This document shows positions 35,063 to 47,411 of a stretch of DNA of 64,000 nt, piece after piece (within the stretch, counting starts at the first letter, position 1; each line of letters begins with the position of its first letter). The stretch is from Malaya genurostris (lineage: Eukaryota > Arthropoda > Insecta > Diptera > Culicidae), in assembly GCF_030247185.1 (NCBI RefSeq), contig NC_080572.1, positions 132,100,262-132,164,261 on the forward strand, in the 5' to 3' direction. The position numbers and the translations under genes are program-made. The notes under the pieces were generated by a model. That model did not search any database, had not been told where the DNA came from, and worked only from the letters and a program-made list of their open reading frames with translations.

Positions 35063-36428
35063 CCCAAGTAGCATGTTAAGTTGCTGTCCTGTATTTTTCT
35101 ACTGATTGTGCAATTTATCAAATTAGTTTATATTACTATTCTAGTAACTGTTGTGCTATGGAAAAAGCGCAATTTTTCATTGTTGTGCAACATATCTTTA
35201 AGTTATTCCGTTGTTACGAACATTTTTTCACAATTATTGTGCAACTGATAGGAAAACTCATGCATCAATCCCATTACAAATGCTGCAATTAAATCAGCGA
35301 AAAAACGTTTATGTCTTTCATGTTTTAGTGAATAGAAAATCGACAACGAACTGCATTTTTATGGTGAAACATGTCTTCGCATGCCTGAAATTTTCAAGCG
35401 CCTTTGACTGTACGTGTTTTGATGATTCTAAACCAATTTCTGTGCAAATAACAATCTATTCTTTTCAATGAATGTGATCGGAATAGTGTTCAAAATATGT
35501 ATAAGGAAGCTATCAAACATTCATATACCTTTTCAGGAGATTTTAATCATATTGATGTTTCAATTGATCTGAAAAATCTTGAAATGAATTTTTCCTCAAT
35601 ATTTTTCAATATGGCATCGAGGATAACAGTGTGTTGATAAGAAAATGGTTTACCCAACGTAATTATTTATTTCAACTAAATAAAACAAATATAAACGTGT
35701 AAATATTGAAGAGAAATTTTTCTTTTTATTTTTATCAAAATAGATGTTTTTATATTTATAAAACTAGTTGATTTAAACAACAATATAATTCATCCTAGTG
35801 AACCCGACTTTTGTGATACGCACTGTAGGTATGCTTTAGTTGCCAAAACAAGTTGCTCAAGCGGTAATATATAACTATGATGAACTTACTTTTCTTTCAA
35901 TATATTTAAAAAGTGATGTCAGGTCTGTTCATTTTTTTCGTGATATAAAAAACGGATACAAATTATCTCATTGTTTTTGTCGTGAATACGACTTACATTA
36001 CTATGGGGCGCCTTTTCAAAATTTACCCTCTGAGAGAGTGATAAGTTTTTCATCGTGAATATCTCCTGTTGTATCTAATGAATCAACATAATTCTTGCTA
36101 CATGCCATCGGAAATATGATCACAATTTTATGATAAAATTTTCAGTTGTGTGACATATTCTAAAATAGATCAAAATTAAACTTTTCTGAAATGTTTGGTA
36201 TAAACGAGTAGAAATAAGGATAATTGATAAGGCGCGTTTGCCTTTCTCGTATTTTGAAAGCTCATAGCTCAGTGATCTGTAGAAGGATTTATATAATCTA
36301 ACTACCAATAGAATCGAAAATTTTCAACTTGAACGTGTATTGCAACAAGATTGAAGTTTTTCAATAGTACACTATTATAAAACCTGTTTGATTTAACTCA
36401 GACGTCTGCATCTATACAAGAGCATCCA

Positions 36429-36436
36429 TATAAAAG
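36429..36436 (+). promoter_or_regulatory. TATA-box-like sequence upstream of H2B-like start
   Basis: TATAAAAG lies 127 bp before the ATG at 36563 and fits a captured histone promoter. Position alone does not prove use. Confidence 0.4.
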
Positions 36437-36562
36437 TCGAGTGGTTCATTTTTCCTACCATTTGCTGATCAACTGTTCCCGAAAGAAGACACACGAGAGC
36501 TACATCGAGGACCTGTCGTCTCACTGTTTCCCGATCTGAATGCACGAGACACCGTCAGCACA

Positions 36563-36841
36563 ATGACACCGAAAATCGGTAGAAAGGCAACCAAAAAGTC
36601 CAGCAAAACCGAAACAAGAAACACACGAGAACACATCTCAACAACATCTCAGATCTCAACATTTCCTAACAAAAGATTCATCAAGATGGAAGTTAAATTA
36701 ATTTGCATCGTCACTAACACATTCAATTACGAACGGCAATGCGAAAGCGAAAGTGATGATTTTGAACAGATCTTTATACTAGTATACAAATATGCCGTGC
36801 GAAACAGAGTTGCCACAGATCAATATGTATTTTTGTCATGA
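36563..36841 (+). pseudogene. Probable histone H2B N-terminal fragment
   Basis: Starts MTPKIGRKATKKSSKTETRN, which aligns with the insect H2B start (M-PK--GKA-KKSGKAQKN). After about 20 codons similarity is lost and no histone fold follows. On its own this is suggestive; it gains weight from the clear H2A fragment 170 bp downstream in the same element. The remaining codons to 36841 are probably not histone-derived. Confidence 0.45.
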
Positions 36842-36987
36842 TTACTTTAGTATGCGGCCGAAAACAAAAAAAAACAAATTGTTAGAACAAATGTTTCCAC
36901 TTGATTTGCGCATTCTACTTTCCAGGCGTATCAGAACTGGCTAAACTTTAAGCAATCCTAAATATTCCTTCATCACAGTGATGTGGT

Positions 36988-37003
36988 CGTCCTGAAAAGG
37001 ACG
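36988..37003 (-). promoter_or_regulatory. Histone mRNA 3' stem-loop
   Basis: On the minus strand: a 6-bp stem CGTCCT/AGGACG with loop TTTC, followed by ACCACA. This is the geometry of the metazoan replication-dependent histone 3' hairpin (6-bp stem, 4-nt loop, ACCCA-type tail) bound by SLBP. It lies 6 bases after the stop of the H2A fragment. Confidence 0.8.
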
Positions 37004-37009
37004 GGGTTT

Positions 37010-37144
37010 TCAACGGATGTCGTTACGGATGGAGAGCTGCAGATGGCGAGGGATGATTTTCGTTTTCCTGTTGTCACGGGTAGCGTTACCGGCACCGACA
37101 CGCTCTGCGTAGTTTGCCTTCCGGAGCAGACGATGGATTCTCAT
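37010..37144 (-). pseudogene. H2A: Histone H2A fragment with internal deletion
   Basis: 44 codons. RIHRLLRKANYAERVGAG joins directly to NATRDNRKTKIIPRHLQLSI, then RNDIR and stop. Against canonical H2A this loses the 20 residues between GAG and GNA in frame, the N-terminal tail, and everything after RND. The lost segment in normal H2A genes is bounded by codons for A-G on both sides, so a short-repeat deletion is plausible. Truncated histone fold, so not a functional histone. Lies wholly inside the TIR element. Confidence 0.88.
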
Positions 37145-37449
37145 GTCGACAAGTTTTGCGTTCATTTCAAGCAGATAAATCTGGTACAACTTATTTGCAA
37201 GTTTCGAATAGTGACGATGTGAAAATTTTTGCTGAGCTTCTTTAACTGCTAGTGCAACGTGGGCAAGTTGGTGATTTGCTGCACAATTGTTTTAGATGTA
37301 CCTGTAGTGATTTTTTCGGTAGTATTGTAAAACTTAAGTTGCACAACCGATTTTAATGTATTTGAAAATCTTTCTGAACTTATCTAACATAAAAAAAACA
37401 ATTGTAGAACCTCTTGATATTTCAATAAGTTTCATTTGCTACTTGGGAT

Positions 37450-38140
37450 GTACCAAGAATGTGGAAATAATGCATTAAAAATGTAAAAATAATCTAGATC
37501 CGAATTCTGGTTCCGGAATTACAGGATTATATGTACCAAAAAAGTGAAATTGATATCACTTAATTTCCTCTAGGATGGTAGAACCGAGTTTCACAAACTT
37601 AGATTCAAATTAAAGATCTCATGGTTCCAAACAAAGCTCCAAAATTTCATATGTATCCTACTTGATAGAAAATATGGAAATAGCGCATTAAAAATGTGAA
37701 TATAATACTCATTTTTCTCGGAGATGGCAGAACCGATTTTCACGAACTTAGATTCATAAAAAGGTCGTATGGTCTCATATAAAATTCCGGATTTTCATTT
37801 GGATCCGAATATAGCTTCCGGAATTAATTATTAAATTGATATGCATAAAATGTGAAATTAATGGAAAAAAATTGTGAAAATAATGTCACTCACTTTTCTC
37901 GGAGATGAAAATTCTTAAGATGTCATAAGAATATTTCAATGTCATAAGAGTATTTCAATTTTCAACTTTAAGATTTTTGGCATCAAAACAAATTTTCGAG
38001 TTCTGAAATTTCATGTACTCCCCCCTATGGTGCTTTTTCAAGATGGAAAATGTTCAAACTTTAACCACTGGGCAGCACCCCGCACCCATGTCCGATTTTG
38101 CATGAGGACTTTTTTCGAGGTGTTTAAACTTTTGAACAAT
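37450..38140. repeat. S1 satellite-like units, middle block
   Basis: Continues S1 to the right of the TIR element with diverged units. Ends with a copy of the TTTCATGTACTCCCCC-TATGGTGC segment also seen at 34264-34290. Confidence 0.75.
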
Positions 38141-38479
38141 AGCGCTTTACGAAATTAGAGGTGATCCCAAAATATTGGCACCCTTATATACATTAGGGCA
38201 TATTCAGTAGTGTTCTAGTTCTAGATGCATAATTTATACCAGTTACAAAATTAAGTTACATTTAATCTGAATTTTATAACAAGAAAAACTGGCAGCCCCA
38301 GCAGTGTTTTACTCGTGTTTCAAATATACAAAAAGTAGAACGGCCTCGTAGACCAGTTTTAAATTTGACAGAAGAACTGGTCGAACGAATAAAACTAGAG
38401 CGGCTTGCTGGAGATACGTTTGTTCCAGTTTCTGTTCTATTATAGATCTTCCATATAGAACTTCTAGCTGCTGAATTTG

Positions 38480-39115
38480 CTCTTAGAGCGGTAAAAAACA
38501 ACGTGTTTTGTCGGTTACGTTACTTATAACATTATATTCCGGAATCAAATGTCACTGCCATTTGATCTTCGAACTTGAACAATGGCCTAACAATAGCTTT
38601 CAAACGGGCCTAAGCTTGTAAAAATCTGTTTGGTCTTCTTCGAGAAACTTGCGCGGTAAAAATACAACGCGTTTTGTCGGCTACGTCATTTATACAATCA
38701 TATCTCCGGAACAAAAAGTCACAGCCATTTGATTTTTGAACTTGATCAATGTCCCGACAAAAGCTTTCAAACGGGCATAAGTTTATTAAAGTTGGTTCAG
38801 CCATCTCTGAGAAAATTGAGCTCGTAAAAATACAACACGTTTTGTCGGTTACGTCTCTTATACAATCATATCTCCGGAACCAAAAGTCGCAGTAATTCGA
38901 TCTTTGAACTTGATCAATGGCCCGGCAGTAGCTTTCAAACGAGCCTAAGTTCTTTTAAAATCAGTTCAGCCATCTACGACGAACATGAGCGGTATAAAAA
39001 CAACACATTTTGTCGGTTACGTCACTTATTCCATTATAATTCCGGAACTAGAAGTCGCAGCCATTTGATCTTCGAACTGGATCAATGGCTCGACAGTAGG
39101 TTTCAAACGAGCCCA
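38480..39115. repeat. Satellite-like tandem array S2, four units of about 165-170 bp
   Basis: Recurring order: CGGTAAAAAACAACG, TTTTGTCGGTTACGTC, ATCATATCTCCGGAAC, CATTTGATCTTTGAACTTGA, CAAACGAGCCTAAG. GTTTTGTCGG-type starts at about 38508, 38671, 38839 and 39006. Similar period to S1 but different sequence apart from the shared CCGGAAC core. Confidence 0.85.
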
Positions 39116-39190
39116 CACAGACATTTTCCGATCGCGTCGAACTGGGTCTCCGAGGCTACGTTCGAAAGTCGGTTACTCCAGCAATTCTAA

Positions 39191-40760
39191 TACCTTTCTA
39201 TAGAGAAAGGTAAAACCCTTCTTAGTCCACTTACTGGAATTTTCATTTGATTAAAATATTCTTAGAATTACATGAAACGTCGAGATTTAGTGTCATCTCG
39301 AAAAAAAAAGTTTTTTGCCTTTCTCAAATAGAAAGGCCATACAATCACTGCAAAAACTGTACTGCACGACGAGCTGAACAAATGTCTGTGTGTGTATGTG
39401 TGTGCGTGTGTATGTGTGGATGTGACGAATATTGTCACTCATTTTTCGCGGAGATGGTTGAACCGATTTTCACAAAATTAGATTCAAATGAATGGTTTCA
39501 CGGTCCCATACCAGGTTCCTGAATTTTATTTGGATTTGACTTCCGGTTCCGGAACAACAGGATCATATGCACCAAAAATGTGAAAATATCGTAACTAACT
39601 TTTCTCGGAGATTGCTACATCGATGTTCACAAACTTCAATTCAAATGAAAGGTCTCATAGTCCCATATGAAGATACTGAATATCATTTAGATCCGACTTC
39701 CGCATCCGGAATTACAGAATGATATGCACCAAATATGTGAAAATAATGCATTTAAAATGTGAAAATAATGTCACTTACTTTACTCAGATATGGCTAAACC
39801 GATTTTCACAAACTTAGATTCAAATGAAAGGTTTCATAGCCCCATACAAAGTTTTTGAATATCATTTAAATCCGACTTCCGGTTCTGGAATTATAGGGTG
39901 ATATGCACCTAAAATGTGAAAATAATGTCACTCACTTCTCTCTGAGATGGCTGAATCTTTTTTCATAAATTTAAATTCAAATGAAAGGTCTTATAGTCCC
40001 ATACAAATTTCCAAGATATCATTTAGATCCGACTTCAGCTTCCGGAATATCAGAGTGATATGCACCAAAAATGTGAAAATAATGCATTAAAAATGTGAAA
40101 ATAAAATCACTCACTTTCTCAGATATGGCTAAACCGATTTTCACAAACTTAGATGCAAATGAAAAATCTCATGGTTTTTCAATTTCATTTGGATCCGACT
40201 TCCGGTTTCGGAATTACAGGGTGATATGCACCAAAAATGTGAAAATAATGCATTAAAAATGTAAAAATAATCTGGATCCGAATTCCGGTTCCGGAATTAC
40301 AGGATGATATGTACCAAAAATGTGAAATTAATATCACTTAATTTCCTCGAACATGGTAGATCCGAGTTTCACAAACTTAGATTCAAATTAAAGGTCTCAT
40401 GGTTCCAAACAAAGCTCCAAAATTTTATATGTATCCTACTTGATAGAAAATATGGAAATAGCGCATTTAAAATGTGAATTTAAAACTCACTTTTCTCGGA
40501 GATGGCAGAACCGATTTTCACAAACCTAGATTCATATAAAGGTATTATGGTCTCATTCCAGAATTTCATTTGGATCCGAATATAGCTTCCGGAATTATAG
40601 GGTGGTATGCATAAAAATGTGAAATTAATGCAAAAAAATTGTGAAAATAATGTCACTCATTTTTCTCGGAGATGGAAGCTCTTAAGATGTCATAAGAATA
40701 TTTCAATTTTTATCCGGATCAAGCCCCTGGTTCCGGAGATAGGGTGCTCAGTATGAAAAC
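39191..40760. repeat. S1 satellite-like units, right block, with CCTTTCT hairpins
   Basis: Starts with short palindromes (CCTTTCTATAGAGAAAGG at 39194, GCCTTTCTCAAATAGAAAGGC at about 39317) typical of mosquito intergenic repeats. A short TG/TA tract (39385-39419) follows, then at least seven S1 units with GATATGCACC-type starts near 39565, 39718, 39898, 40058, 40222 and 40306. Confidence 0.8.
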
Positions 40761-41266
40761 GTCTATTTCAGGAATAGTTTGTTCATAAGCTTCCGTTTTT
40801 ATATTGGCTAGTGATTTTCTCTAGTTTGCAGACCTTGAGATTTTGAAACCAAATAAACCATTGATAGTGCAATAATTTTTTTTTCATAAACACGTTTATT
40901 TCTTAAGGCAGTTTACATAAGTTTTTCTTCGCCGTAGCATCACTTTTACATGAAATTCTTATCCTAATATAGTTCAAAAATAGTCACAACGATTTAAATT
41001 TATTAAAACATATTCCTCTTATTACTTAAATATCATCTTAAGTAATTCGTCATTATTTATGATATCTACTCGGAAATATTATTTGAACCAAACGATTAAC
41101 TTCTATAAATTATAAAATATATTGTTTTTTTCAGACATTTTGTTGATAATTTCAAAAGCTATTTCGAGTTTGTTTGTATCATTACATAATTTCTACTCTA
41201 ATTTAGCTATTGGTTGAACTCATGGACGCAGCTGGAATCAGAACTATGTCTTGAAATGGGCCTTTA

Positions 41267-44200
41267 TTAAATTGAAATTCCAATTTTCTTTATGAAATGA
41301 TAAAGAAGTGTCATGTATGAAATGTCACGACAAGCAAGAATGTCTCGAACTGGGACATTGGATAGTCTACCTTGGGTACGCAAAGAATTTATTAGTTGAG
41401 ATCTGACATTACGATACTCCACGCGTGTCCAAACGACATGATCAATATCCCGATAACCTTCCCCATAAGCACAATGATTAGTCTCGGAGAGCCCAATTCG
41501 AAGAAGATGTGCGTCTAACGTGTAGTGATTGGACATAAGTCTGGAGATCACACGAATGTAATCCCTACTCACATCCAGTCCCCTGAACCATGCCTTTGTC
41601 AATATTTTCGGAATAATTGAGTGCATCCACCGACTCAGATCAACTCTATTCCAAGAAGCTTGTCAGCTGGAAAGTGTTCTTTGGCGAGATGCGCTATATA
41701 ATTCGTTGAAAGCAATTGGTCTCTCATAAATTTCACCCTCAATAGTACCACATTTGGCTAAAATATCGGCTCTTTCATTGCCTGGAATGGAGCAATGAGC
41801 CGGGACCCAGACTATATTGATTAGAGAATTATTGTTCAATATGTCGTTCAGGCACTGTTTTATTTTGCCCAAGAAAACCGGTTCATTCTTTCCAGTTATG
41901 TTTGGGCGAATGGCTTCAATTGCACTCAGACTATCTGTGAAGAGGAAATAATGGTTTGGAGATAATGTGACGATTACACTCAAGCTATAAGGAACTGCTT
42001 CTAACTTTGCTATATAAACAGATGCAGGTTCTTGAATGAGGCCGAAACATTACTGTTGAACATACCAAACCCTATCGCTTTTTCAATTCGCGATCCGTCC
42101 GTGTAAAACATTTTCTCAGAGTCAATATGCCTGAACTTACTTGAAAATATTTTTGGGATTTCCGTCGAACGTAGACGATCCGGGATTCCACGCACTTTGC
42201 GCTGCATGGATGTATCGAAAAATAAAGTTGAGTCAGGGGCATTCAGGATGCTGACACGGATAGGAATATATCTTGATGGGTTGATTTCCTGTGACATGTG
42301 GTTAAAATATACTGTCATGAATTTTGTTTGAGATTGATGTTTGACTAGTCGTTCGAAATTATTAATTACCATGGGATTCAGCACCTCACATCTTATTAGC
42401 AGGCGTGATGAAAGCTCCCATAATCGATCTTTTAATGGAAGAACTTCCGCCAGAAATTAAAGACTAATTGTATGTGTCGAATGCATGCAGCCTAAAGCAA
42501 TTCGCAAACACCGATATTGAATTCGCTCTAATTTGATAATATTAGAGTTTGCAGCGGAACGAAAGCAAGCGCGTCCATATTCCATCACTGAAAGTATCGT
42601 TGTCTGATACAATTTGATTTGATCTTCCGGATGAGCACCCCAAAAATTCGAAGAAAATTTACTCTTTGTTGGAATTTTGTTATCAGATACCTAATGTGTC
42701 CTCCCCACGTGCATTTGAAATCAAACCACACCCCAAGGTATTTGAAAGTCAAAATCTGTTGGATCATTCTTCCCATCATATGAAGCTGAAGCTGCGAGGG
42801 ATCATGCTTTCTTGAAAAGACGACCAGCTCTGTTTTCTCCGCAGAGAATTCGATACCAAGATGAACAGCCCAAACGGACAAGTTATCTAAGGTATCTTGC
42901 AATGTTTTTTGTAGTTCAACAGCTTTGGGTCCAGTAACTGAAACCACGCCACCATCTGCCAATTGTCTTAGTGTACATGGGGTTACTAGACAGCTGTCAA
43001 TGTCATTCACGTAAAAATTATAGAGGAGCGGACTGAGACATGAGCCTTGCGGGAGACCCATGTAGCTAGTTCTGAATGATGCTAAGTCGCCATATGAAAA
43101 GTGCATGTGCTTTTCTGACAAAAGATTGTGCAAATAATTATTTATAACCGCTGGAAGTCCATGTTGATGGAGCATGCTTGAAAGAACATCAATGAACACT
43201 GAATCAAATGCTCCTTTAATGTCTAAAAATACAGATGCCATTTGTTGTTTTTGAGCGAAGCAATTTGAATGTCAGACGAAAGTAATGCAAGGCAATCATT
43301 CATCCCTTTATTTCTACGGAAGCCAAACTGAGTATCTGACAAAAAACCGTTCGTCTCGACCCAAGTATCGAGACGTCGAAGGATAATTTCTTCGAACAAT
43401 TTTCTGATGCAGGACAACATTGCAATGAGTCTATATGAGTTGTGATTGGAAGCTGGTTTTCCCGGCTTTTGAATGGGGATACCTTTCGCTTGCCTCCAGT
43501 CAGGTGGAACACTGTTTTGCTCAAGAAACTTAATGAACAATTCCAACAAACGTCTTTTTGCGAGGTCGGGCAGATTCTTCACCAAGTTGAATTTAATTCT
43601 GTCCAACCAGCGTTATTGTTACAAGACAAGAGTGCTATAGAAATTCCATCATGGAAAAGAAACCATTATTTGGAGGGCATTCCCGAATAATGCTCTGCGT
43701 ATGAACAGAATCGGGGCAAACTTTCCTAGCAAAGTCAAATATCCATCGGTTCGAGTATTCATCACTCTCATTACGATTCCTCATTCGTCTTGCCGTATTC
43801 CAAAGAGTGCTCATTAAGGTTTCTCTTGACAAACCTTCGACAATATGTCTTCAGTAGCTACATTTCTTGGCTCGAAGTATGCTCTTGTACTTGGTTTCTA
43901 AAACCATATATTTTTCAAAATTCTGAGGAGTTCCTCCTTCCCGTTTTAGAAACGTTTTGTAAGCATTTTGTTTAGCGAGTTTAGCCTCTGAGTACTCTTT
44001 GTTCCACCAGGGGTTTGGAGGCATTCTGTTAGTCGTTGACCCAGGAAAGCGTTTAGTTTGGGATTGTTCTGCGGCCTCCAGAATCGAACAAACGAGGAAG
44101 TCATATTCTTCAAGTGGAGGGAGCTCTTCCGTTGAATTCAAAATACTAGAGATACTACTTTGCTATATAATCCAGTCGATATTTTTTGTCAAATCATATG

Positions 44201-44931
44201 GAATACTAGCTGAAGTAGTAATGCAATTGCTACTGCTAATTGAGATGATGATTGGTAAATGATAGCTACCGTATACATCAGGCAATATTTTTCAGGTGCA
44301 ATCTAGTCGAATTGATGTTGAGCAAAGAGATAGATCTAATGCAATTGGGCGTGCAGGAGGTCTTGGGATCCGTGTCATGCTACCCATATTTAAAACTTTC
44401 ATGTTAAAATTGTCACAAATGTTTTGTATTAAAGATGATCTGTTATCATTGTAAATGGAACCCCACATAATACCGTGCGAAATGAAATCCCCCAGAATCA
44501 ATCGTGGAGCAGGAAGGGCCTCAACCATTTTATTAAGCTGTCGCTGTCCAACTTGTGCTTTTGGAGGAATATAAATCAAAGCTGTACAAATATTTTTCCT
44601 TTAATGTTTATTTCTCAAGCAACAACTTCTGTACTAGAAGTTGAAGAGATGTTTAATCTATAAAAGGGAATAGCATTTCTTAATTCCCAAAAGCACTCCA
44701 CCATACGGAGAGTCTCTATCGAGACGTATAATGTTAAAATCATTAAAATTTAAAGCTATGTTTGAAGTAAGCCACGTTTCGCATAGAGCAAATACATCAC
44801 ATTTTTACTGTGCCATAAGATTTTAAAGGAATCAAGTTTTGGCATGATGCTTCGACAATTTCACTGCAGGGCAATGATTGTATCACTTGCGGCGGGTGAT
44901 AAATTATCCATCAAAAGATACAAAACCTGAG
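41267..44931 (-). pseudogene. B2 ORF2: endonuclease, RT (mutated), RNase H
   Basis: Endonuclease start near 44931 with a stop in the first domain. RT: ALLSSDIQIA, SVFLDIKGAFDSVFIDVL, GLPQGSCLSPLLYNFYVNDI, then LADGGVVSVTG, where the second catalytic Asp of ADD is Gly. RNase H: LFTDSLSAIEAIRPN, VWVPAHCSIPGNERADILAK. C-terminus HYTLDAHLLRIGLSETNHCA and a terminal HFIKKIGISI at 41267. Frames break several times. The longest open piece is 42585-43241. Confidence 0.85.
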
Positions 44932-46004
44932 ACAATTGGCCATTGAGCTGATAACTGCTTCAAAAAGGTTCTAGCTATTATTGGAAGGAATGCCGTTATG
45001 AGGGTCTTTAAGGGTTCAGATATATTGAATGCTGAGAAAATCCATTCTACAATTTCCGAAAACAGGAGGCACAGTCTTTGGTTTGGCTTTTTTTGTTTAA
45101 CACGGGGATCTTTTTTTGAAGATGGAATTCCAGGTGTCTTTCTTGGTAATTTGGAGGAAGACTTCTTTCTCTTAACTGACCCTTGGGTAGTGATAAACGA
45201 ATTACCTTCACTATTTTCATCAGCGTCCTCTGGTTCTTCTAGATTTGAAAACCCGTTTTCAAATGACCGTTTTAAGCATTTTTGCATATGTGCGCTTAGA
45301 CCGTGCTTTTAAAGAAAGCCTAATTTTGTCTTGGTGCACTCTAAATCCAGCGCATAATGAAATATCATCATGAGGACTCTCCCCACAATAAATACATTTT
45401 TCAATTTCCTTGTTACAATCATTATCTTATCTTCATTACATGCGGAACAAAAAACCGAATAAGGAGGAGAATTTTATCGACATAGACATGGGACGGCAAC
45501 GCATACTCGGCAAATGTCACTCGAAACGAGTCTGGTGGGCGATAAACTTTTTTTCCCTCTTCATGAACTACTGAGTACAGTTGTTTGCACTCCAGTATTT
45601 TCACACCCTCAAGCATAGAGTTCTTGAAACGACCAACACCATGCTTGAGTAAATCATATACCGAAAGACTCGCTTCGCTAACAACACCGTCAATTTCGAC
45701 ATCTTTGGAGGGTATGTAAACTTTATACTCTAGTGAAACGTTCTGAAGAGACAATATCATTCGCGTGTTTCAAAGTATTTACTACAACACGAATTTTATC
45801 GTTATTCACTTTTATGATCTCTTTGATTGAAGAGAATCTTGATGTCAAATCTTTGTAAATTTGTAAAAGGTTTAATGGCTTTGATTTACGTCCAAAGAAG
45901 ACTATCCAAGGCCCAGAAGAGCTCTCCTGATATTTTTTCGTTCGCGGGGGTATAGGATTCAAGCTAGGATTTTGAATCAAATTTACGTCCATGGATTCAT
46001 CCAT
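44904..46004 (-). pseudogene. B2 ORF1 (gag-like)
   Basis: Starts MDESMDVNLIQNPSLN and continues GPWIVFFGRKSKPLNLLQIY. YIPSKDVEIDGVVSEASL and GVGRFKNSMLEGVKILECKQ match B1 and B3. The first knuckle region is deleted near 45420 compared with B1; only the third-knuckle region and tail (KKSSSKLPRKTPGIPSSKK) follow. Frameshifts present. Confidence 0.75.
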
Positions 46005-46350
46005 TACATTAAAATTTTGAATCAAACTTTAAAATAAAAAATGAAACCAACACTACACACTACTCACTCAAAAGAAAAAAAACTTCTATCTTGAAATTGT
46101 TGTCTATCTCGTGTTGATCCTCGTTGCTCTAGATGTTCTGTATCTGGACGTTGATACAATGTGAAGCTATTGCTACCTGACATTCAGCACCACACGATTT
46201 CCGATTCTCTTTTATCTTCACCAGCTGTAACCAGCGCAGGTCACCGGTGTATACCTGTGTGTTGTATGGCAGTTGAAAGATTGAGTTATCTTTTATATTT
46301 AAAAGATATTTTATTCAGACCTATTTGCGTACAAACTTTACGTGGCCGAT

Positions 46351-47334
46351 TTAGCTGAGTTTGTAGATAATTTTTTTTGTATTGGATCTCGTTGTCACTC
46401 TTTTTCTAGGGGGAGAGGAGCTTCCATTTTCCTCCTGCGAGGATTGAGGGGCAGTTTGTTCGTGGTTCGTCTCATAATCCATTGCCGTGGTATTGTTGTT
46501 GATTTCGTTGCTAGTTGCTGTAGATGCGCCTTGTTGTACATTGTTTGCAGTTGCTGGTTGGTTGGACGGTAAGCTGTTAACTGCAGCTGGTGTACTTTGT
46601 TCTATAGGGGTTACGTTGGATGGTTTCGTTGAAGGGGATACTACCCTGTTGTTGGTGGCTGTCACAGGTGTACTGGGGTTGCTTGGGGTTGGTGTAAAGG
46701 AAGCACCGTTGTCCTTTGGTATAGTTGTCTCCTTGTCCGGTTTATCACATGGCTTACCGTAGTGAACAGCTTTTTGGCAATATTGACATGTGGCCATCTG
46801 ATTGCATAGGTAACAAGTGATTTGCACGGTATTCTTGTATCCTGGCCGAATGTCACATAAGAAGGTATAGGCCTCCTCAAGCGCATGCGTAACAAACGTA
46901 CGCCATTTAGAATACCTGGGAAAAAATTCTTCACTTTTCTTTTTCGATAGAGAGAATCTCTCCGTATTGGAACATGGTTTTGCGAATATAAGGATCGATG
47001 ACGCTTGAGGGAAGATCATGCACACGCACTTCTATAGCACTATCTTCCATATATACTGGAATGTTGTACTTGATATTTTCATGCTCCACATAGTGCACAT
47101 TTTTATTATCTTTAGCGAATTGAATTGCATCCAACTCTTTATAGAACTGGATAGAAACAACATTATTGGTTTTATTGCATTGAAGTAAATGCACACGTTT
47201 AATGGCAAGATGCATTTGCTCCTTAAGCAAACCTTCAAGTTCTCGTATCGAAGGTCGAATTTTACACTGTCTGAAGTCAAAAATAATTGTATTCTTTCGT
47301 ACCGGCGGTAGCTTTGTACGTTTGGTTCACTCAT
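46351..47334 (-). pseudogene. Family A ORF1 (RRM-like and CCHC), copy 2
   Basis: The ATG at 47334 is followed by a one-base deletion. The conserved frame runs from about 47270 (ELEGLLKEQMHLAIKRVHLL; NVHYVEHENIKYNIPVYMED; VHDLPSSVIDPYIRKTM), breaks near 46931, and resumes to LNGVRLLRMRLRRPIPSY-type residues and the knuckle CQYCQKAVHYGKPC. A T/S/N-rich tail with PPRKRVTTRSNTKK ends at about 46351. About 300 residues in the parental protein. RNA-binding function is inferred from the RRM-like and knuckle parts. Confidence 0.75.
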
Positions 47335-47411
47335 TTCGAGATCGTTCTATTGTTCACTACACAATACTGTACTTGATTTCTTCTGTCCCGAACGTAAGCG
47401 GTTTTGGTTTA

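Larger units (their letters stand above)
35063..37447. mobile_element. 2.4-kb TIR element inserted in S1, carrying histone gene fragments
   Basis: Begins CCCAAGTAGCA and ends TGCTACTTGGG (11 of 11). AT at 35061-35062 and 37448-37449 forms a 2-bp duplication. Uninterrupted S1 units (about 40310) read GATGATATGTACC, matching the empty site. No transposase recognised. The interior holds an H2A fragment and histone 3' stem-loop (minus) and a probable H2B 5' fragment (plus). Related at its ends to 21260-22657. Confidence 0.75.

Noticed and set aside
36983..37222. 79-codon plus-strand frame over the H2A region
   Set aside because: It is the antisense shadow of the minus-strand H2A fragment and stem-loop.
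34269..40760. Scattered 60-90 codon frames in S1/S2
   Set aside because: Different frames in each unit, and stops are not conserved between units; satellite-like DNA, not genes.
46487..46762. 91-codon hydrophobic frame antisense to family A ORF1, open in three copies (also 324-599 minus and 60805-61080 plus)
   Set aside because: Conserved only because the sense strand is a T/S/N/Q-rich coding stretch, whose complement reads Leu/Val/Gly. No independent start or signal features.
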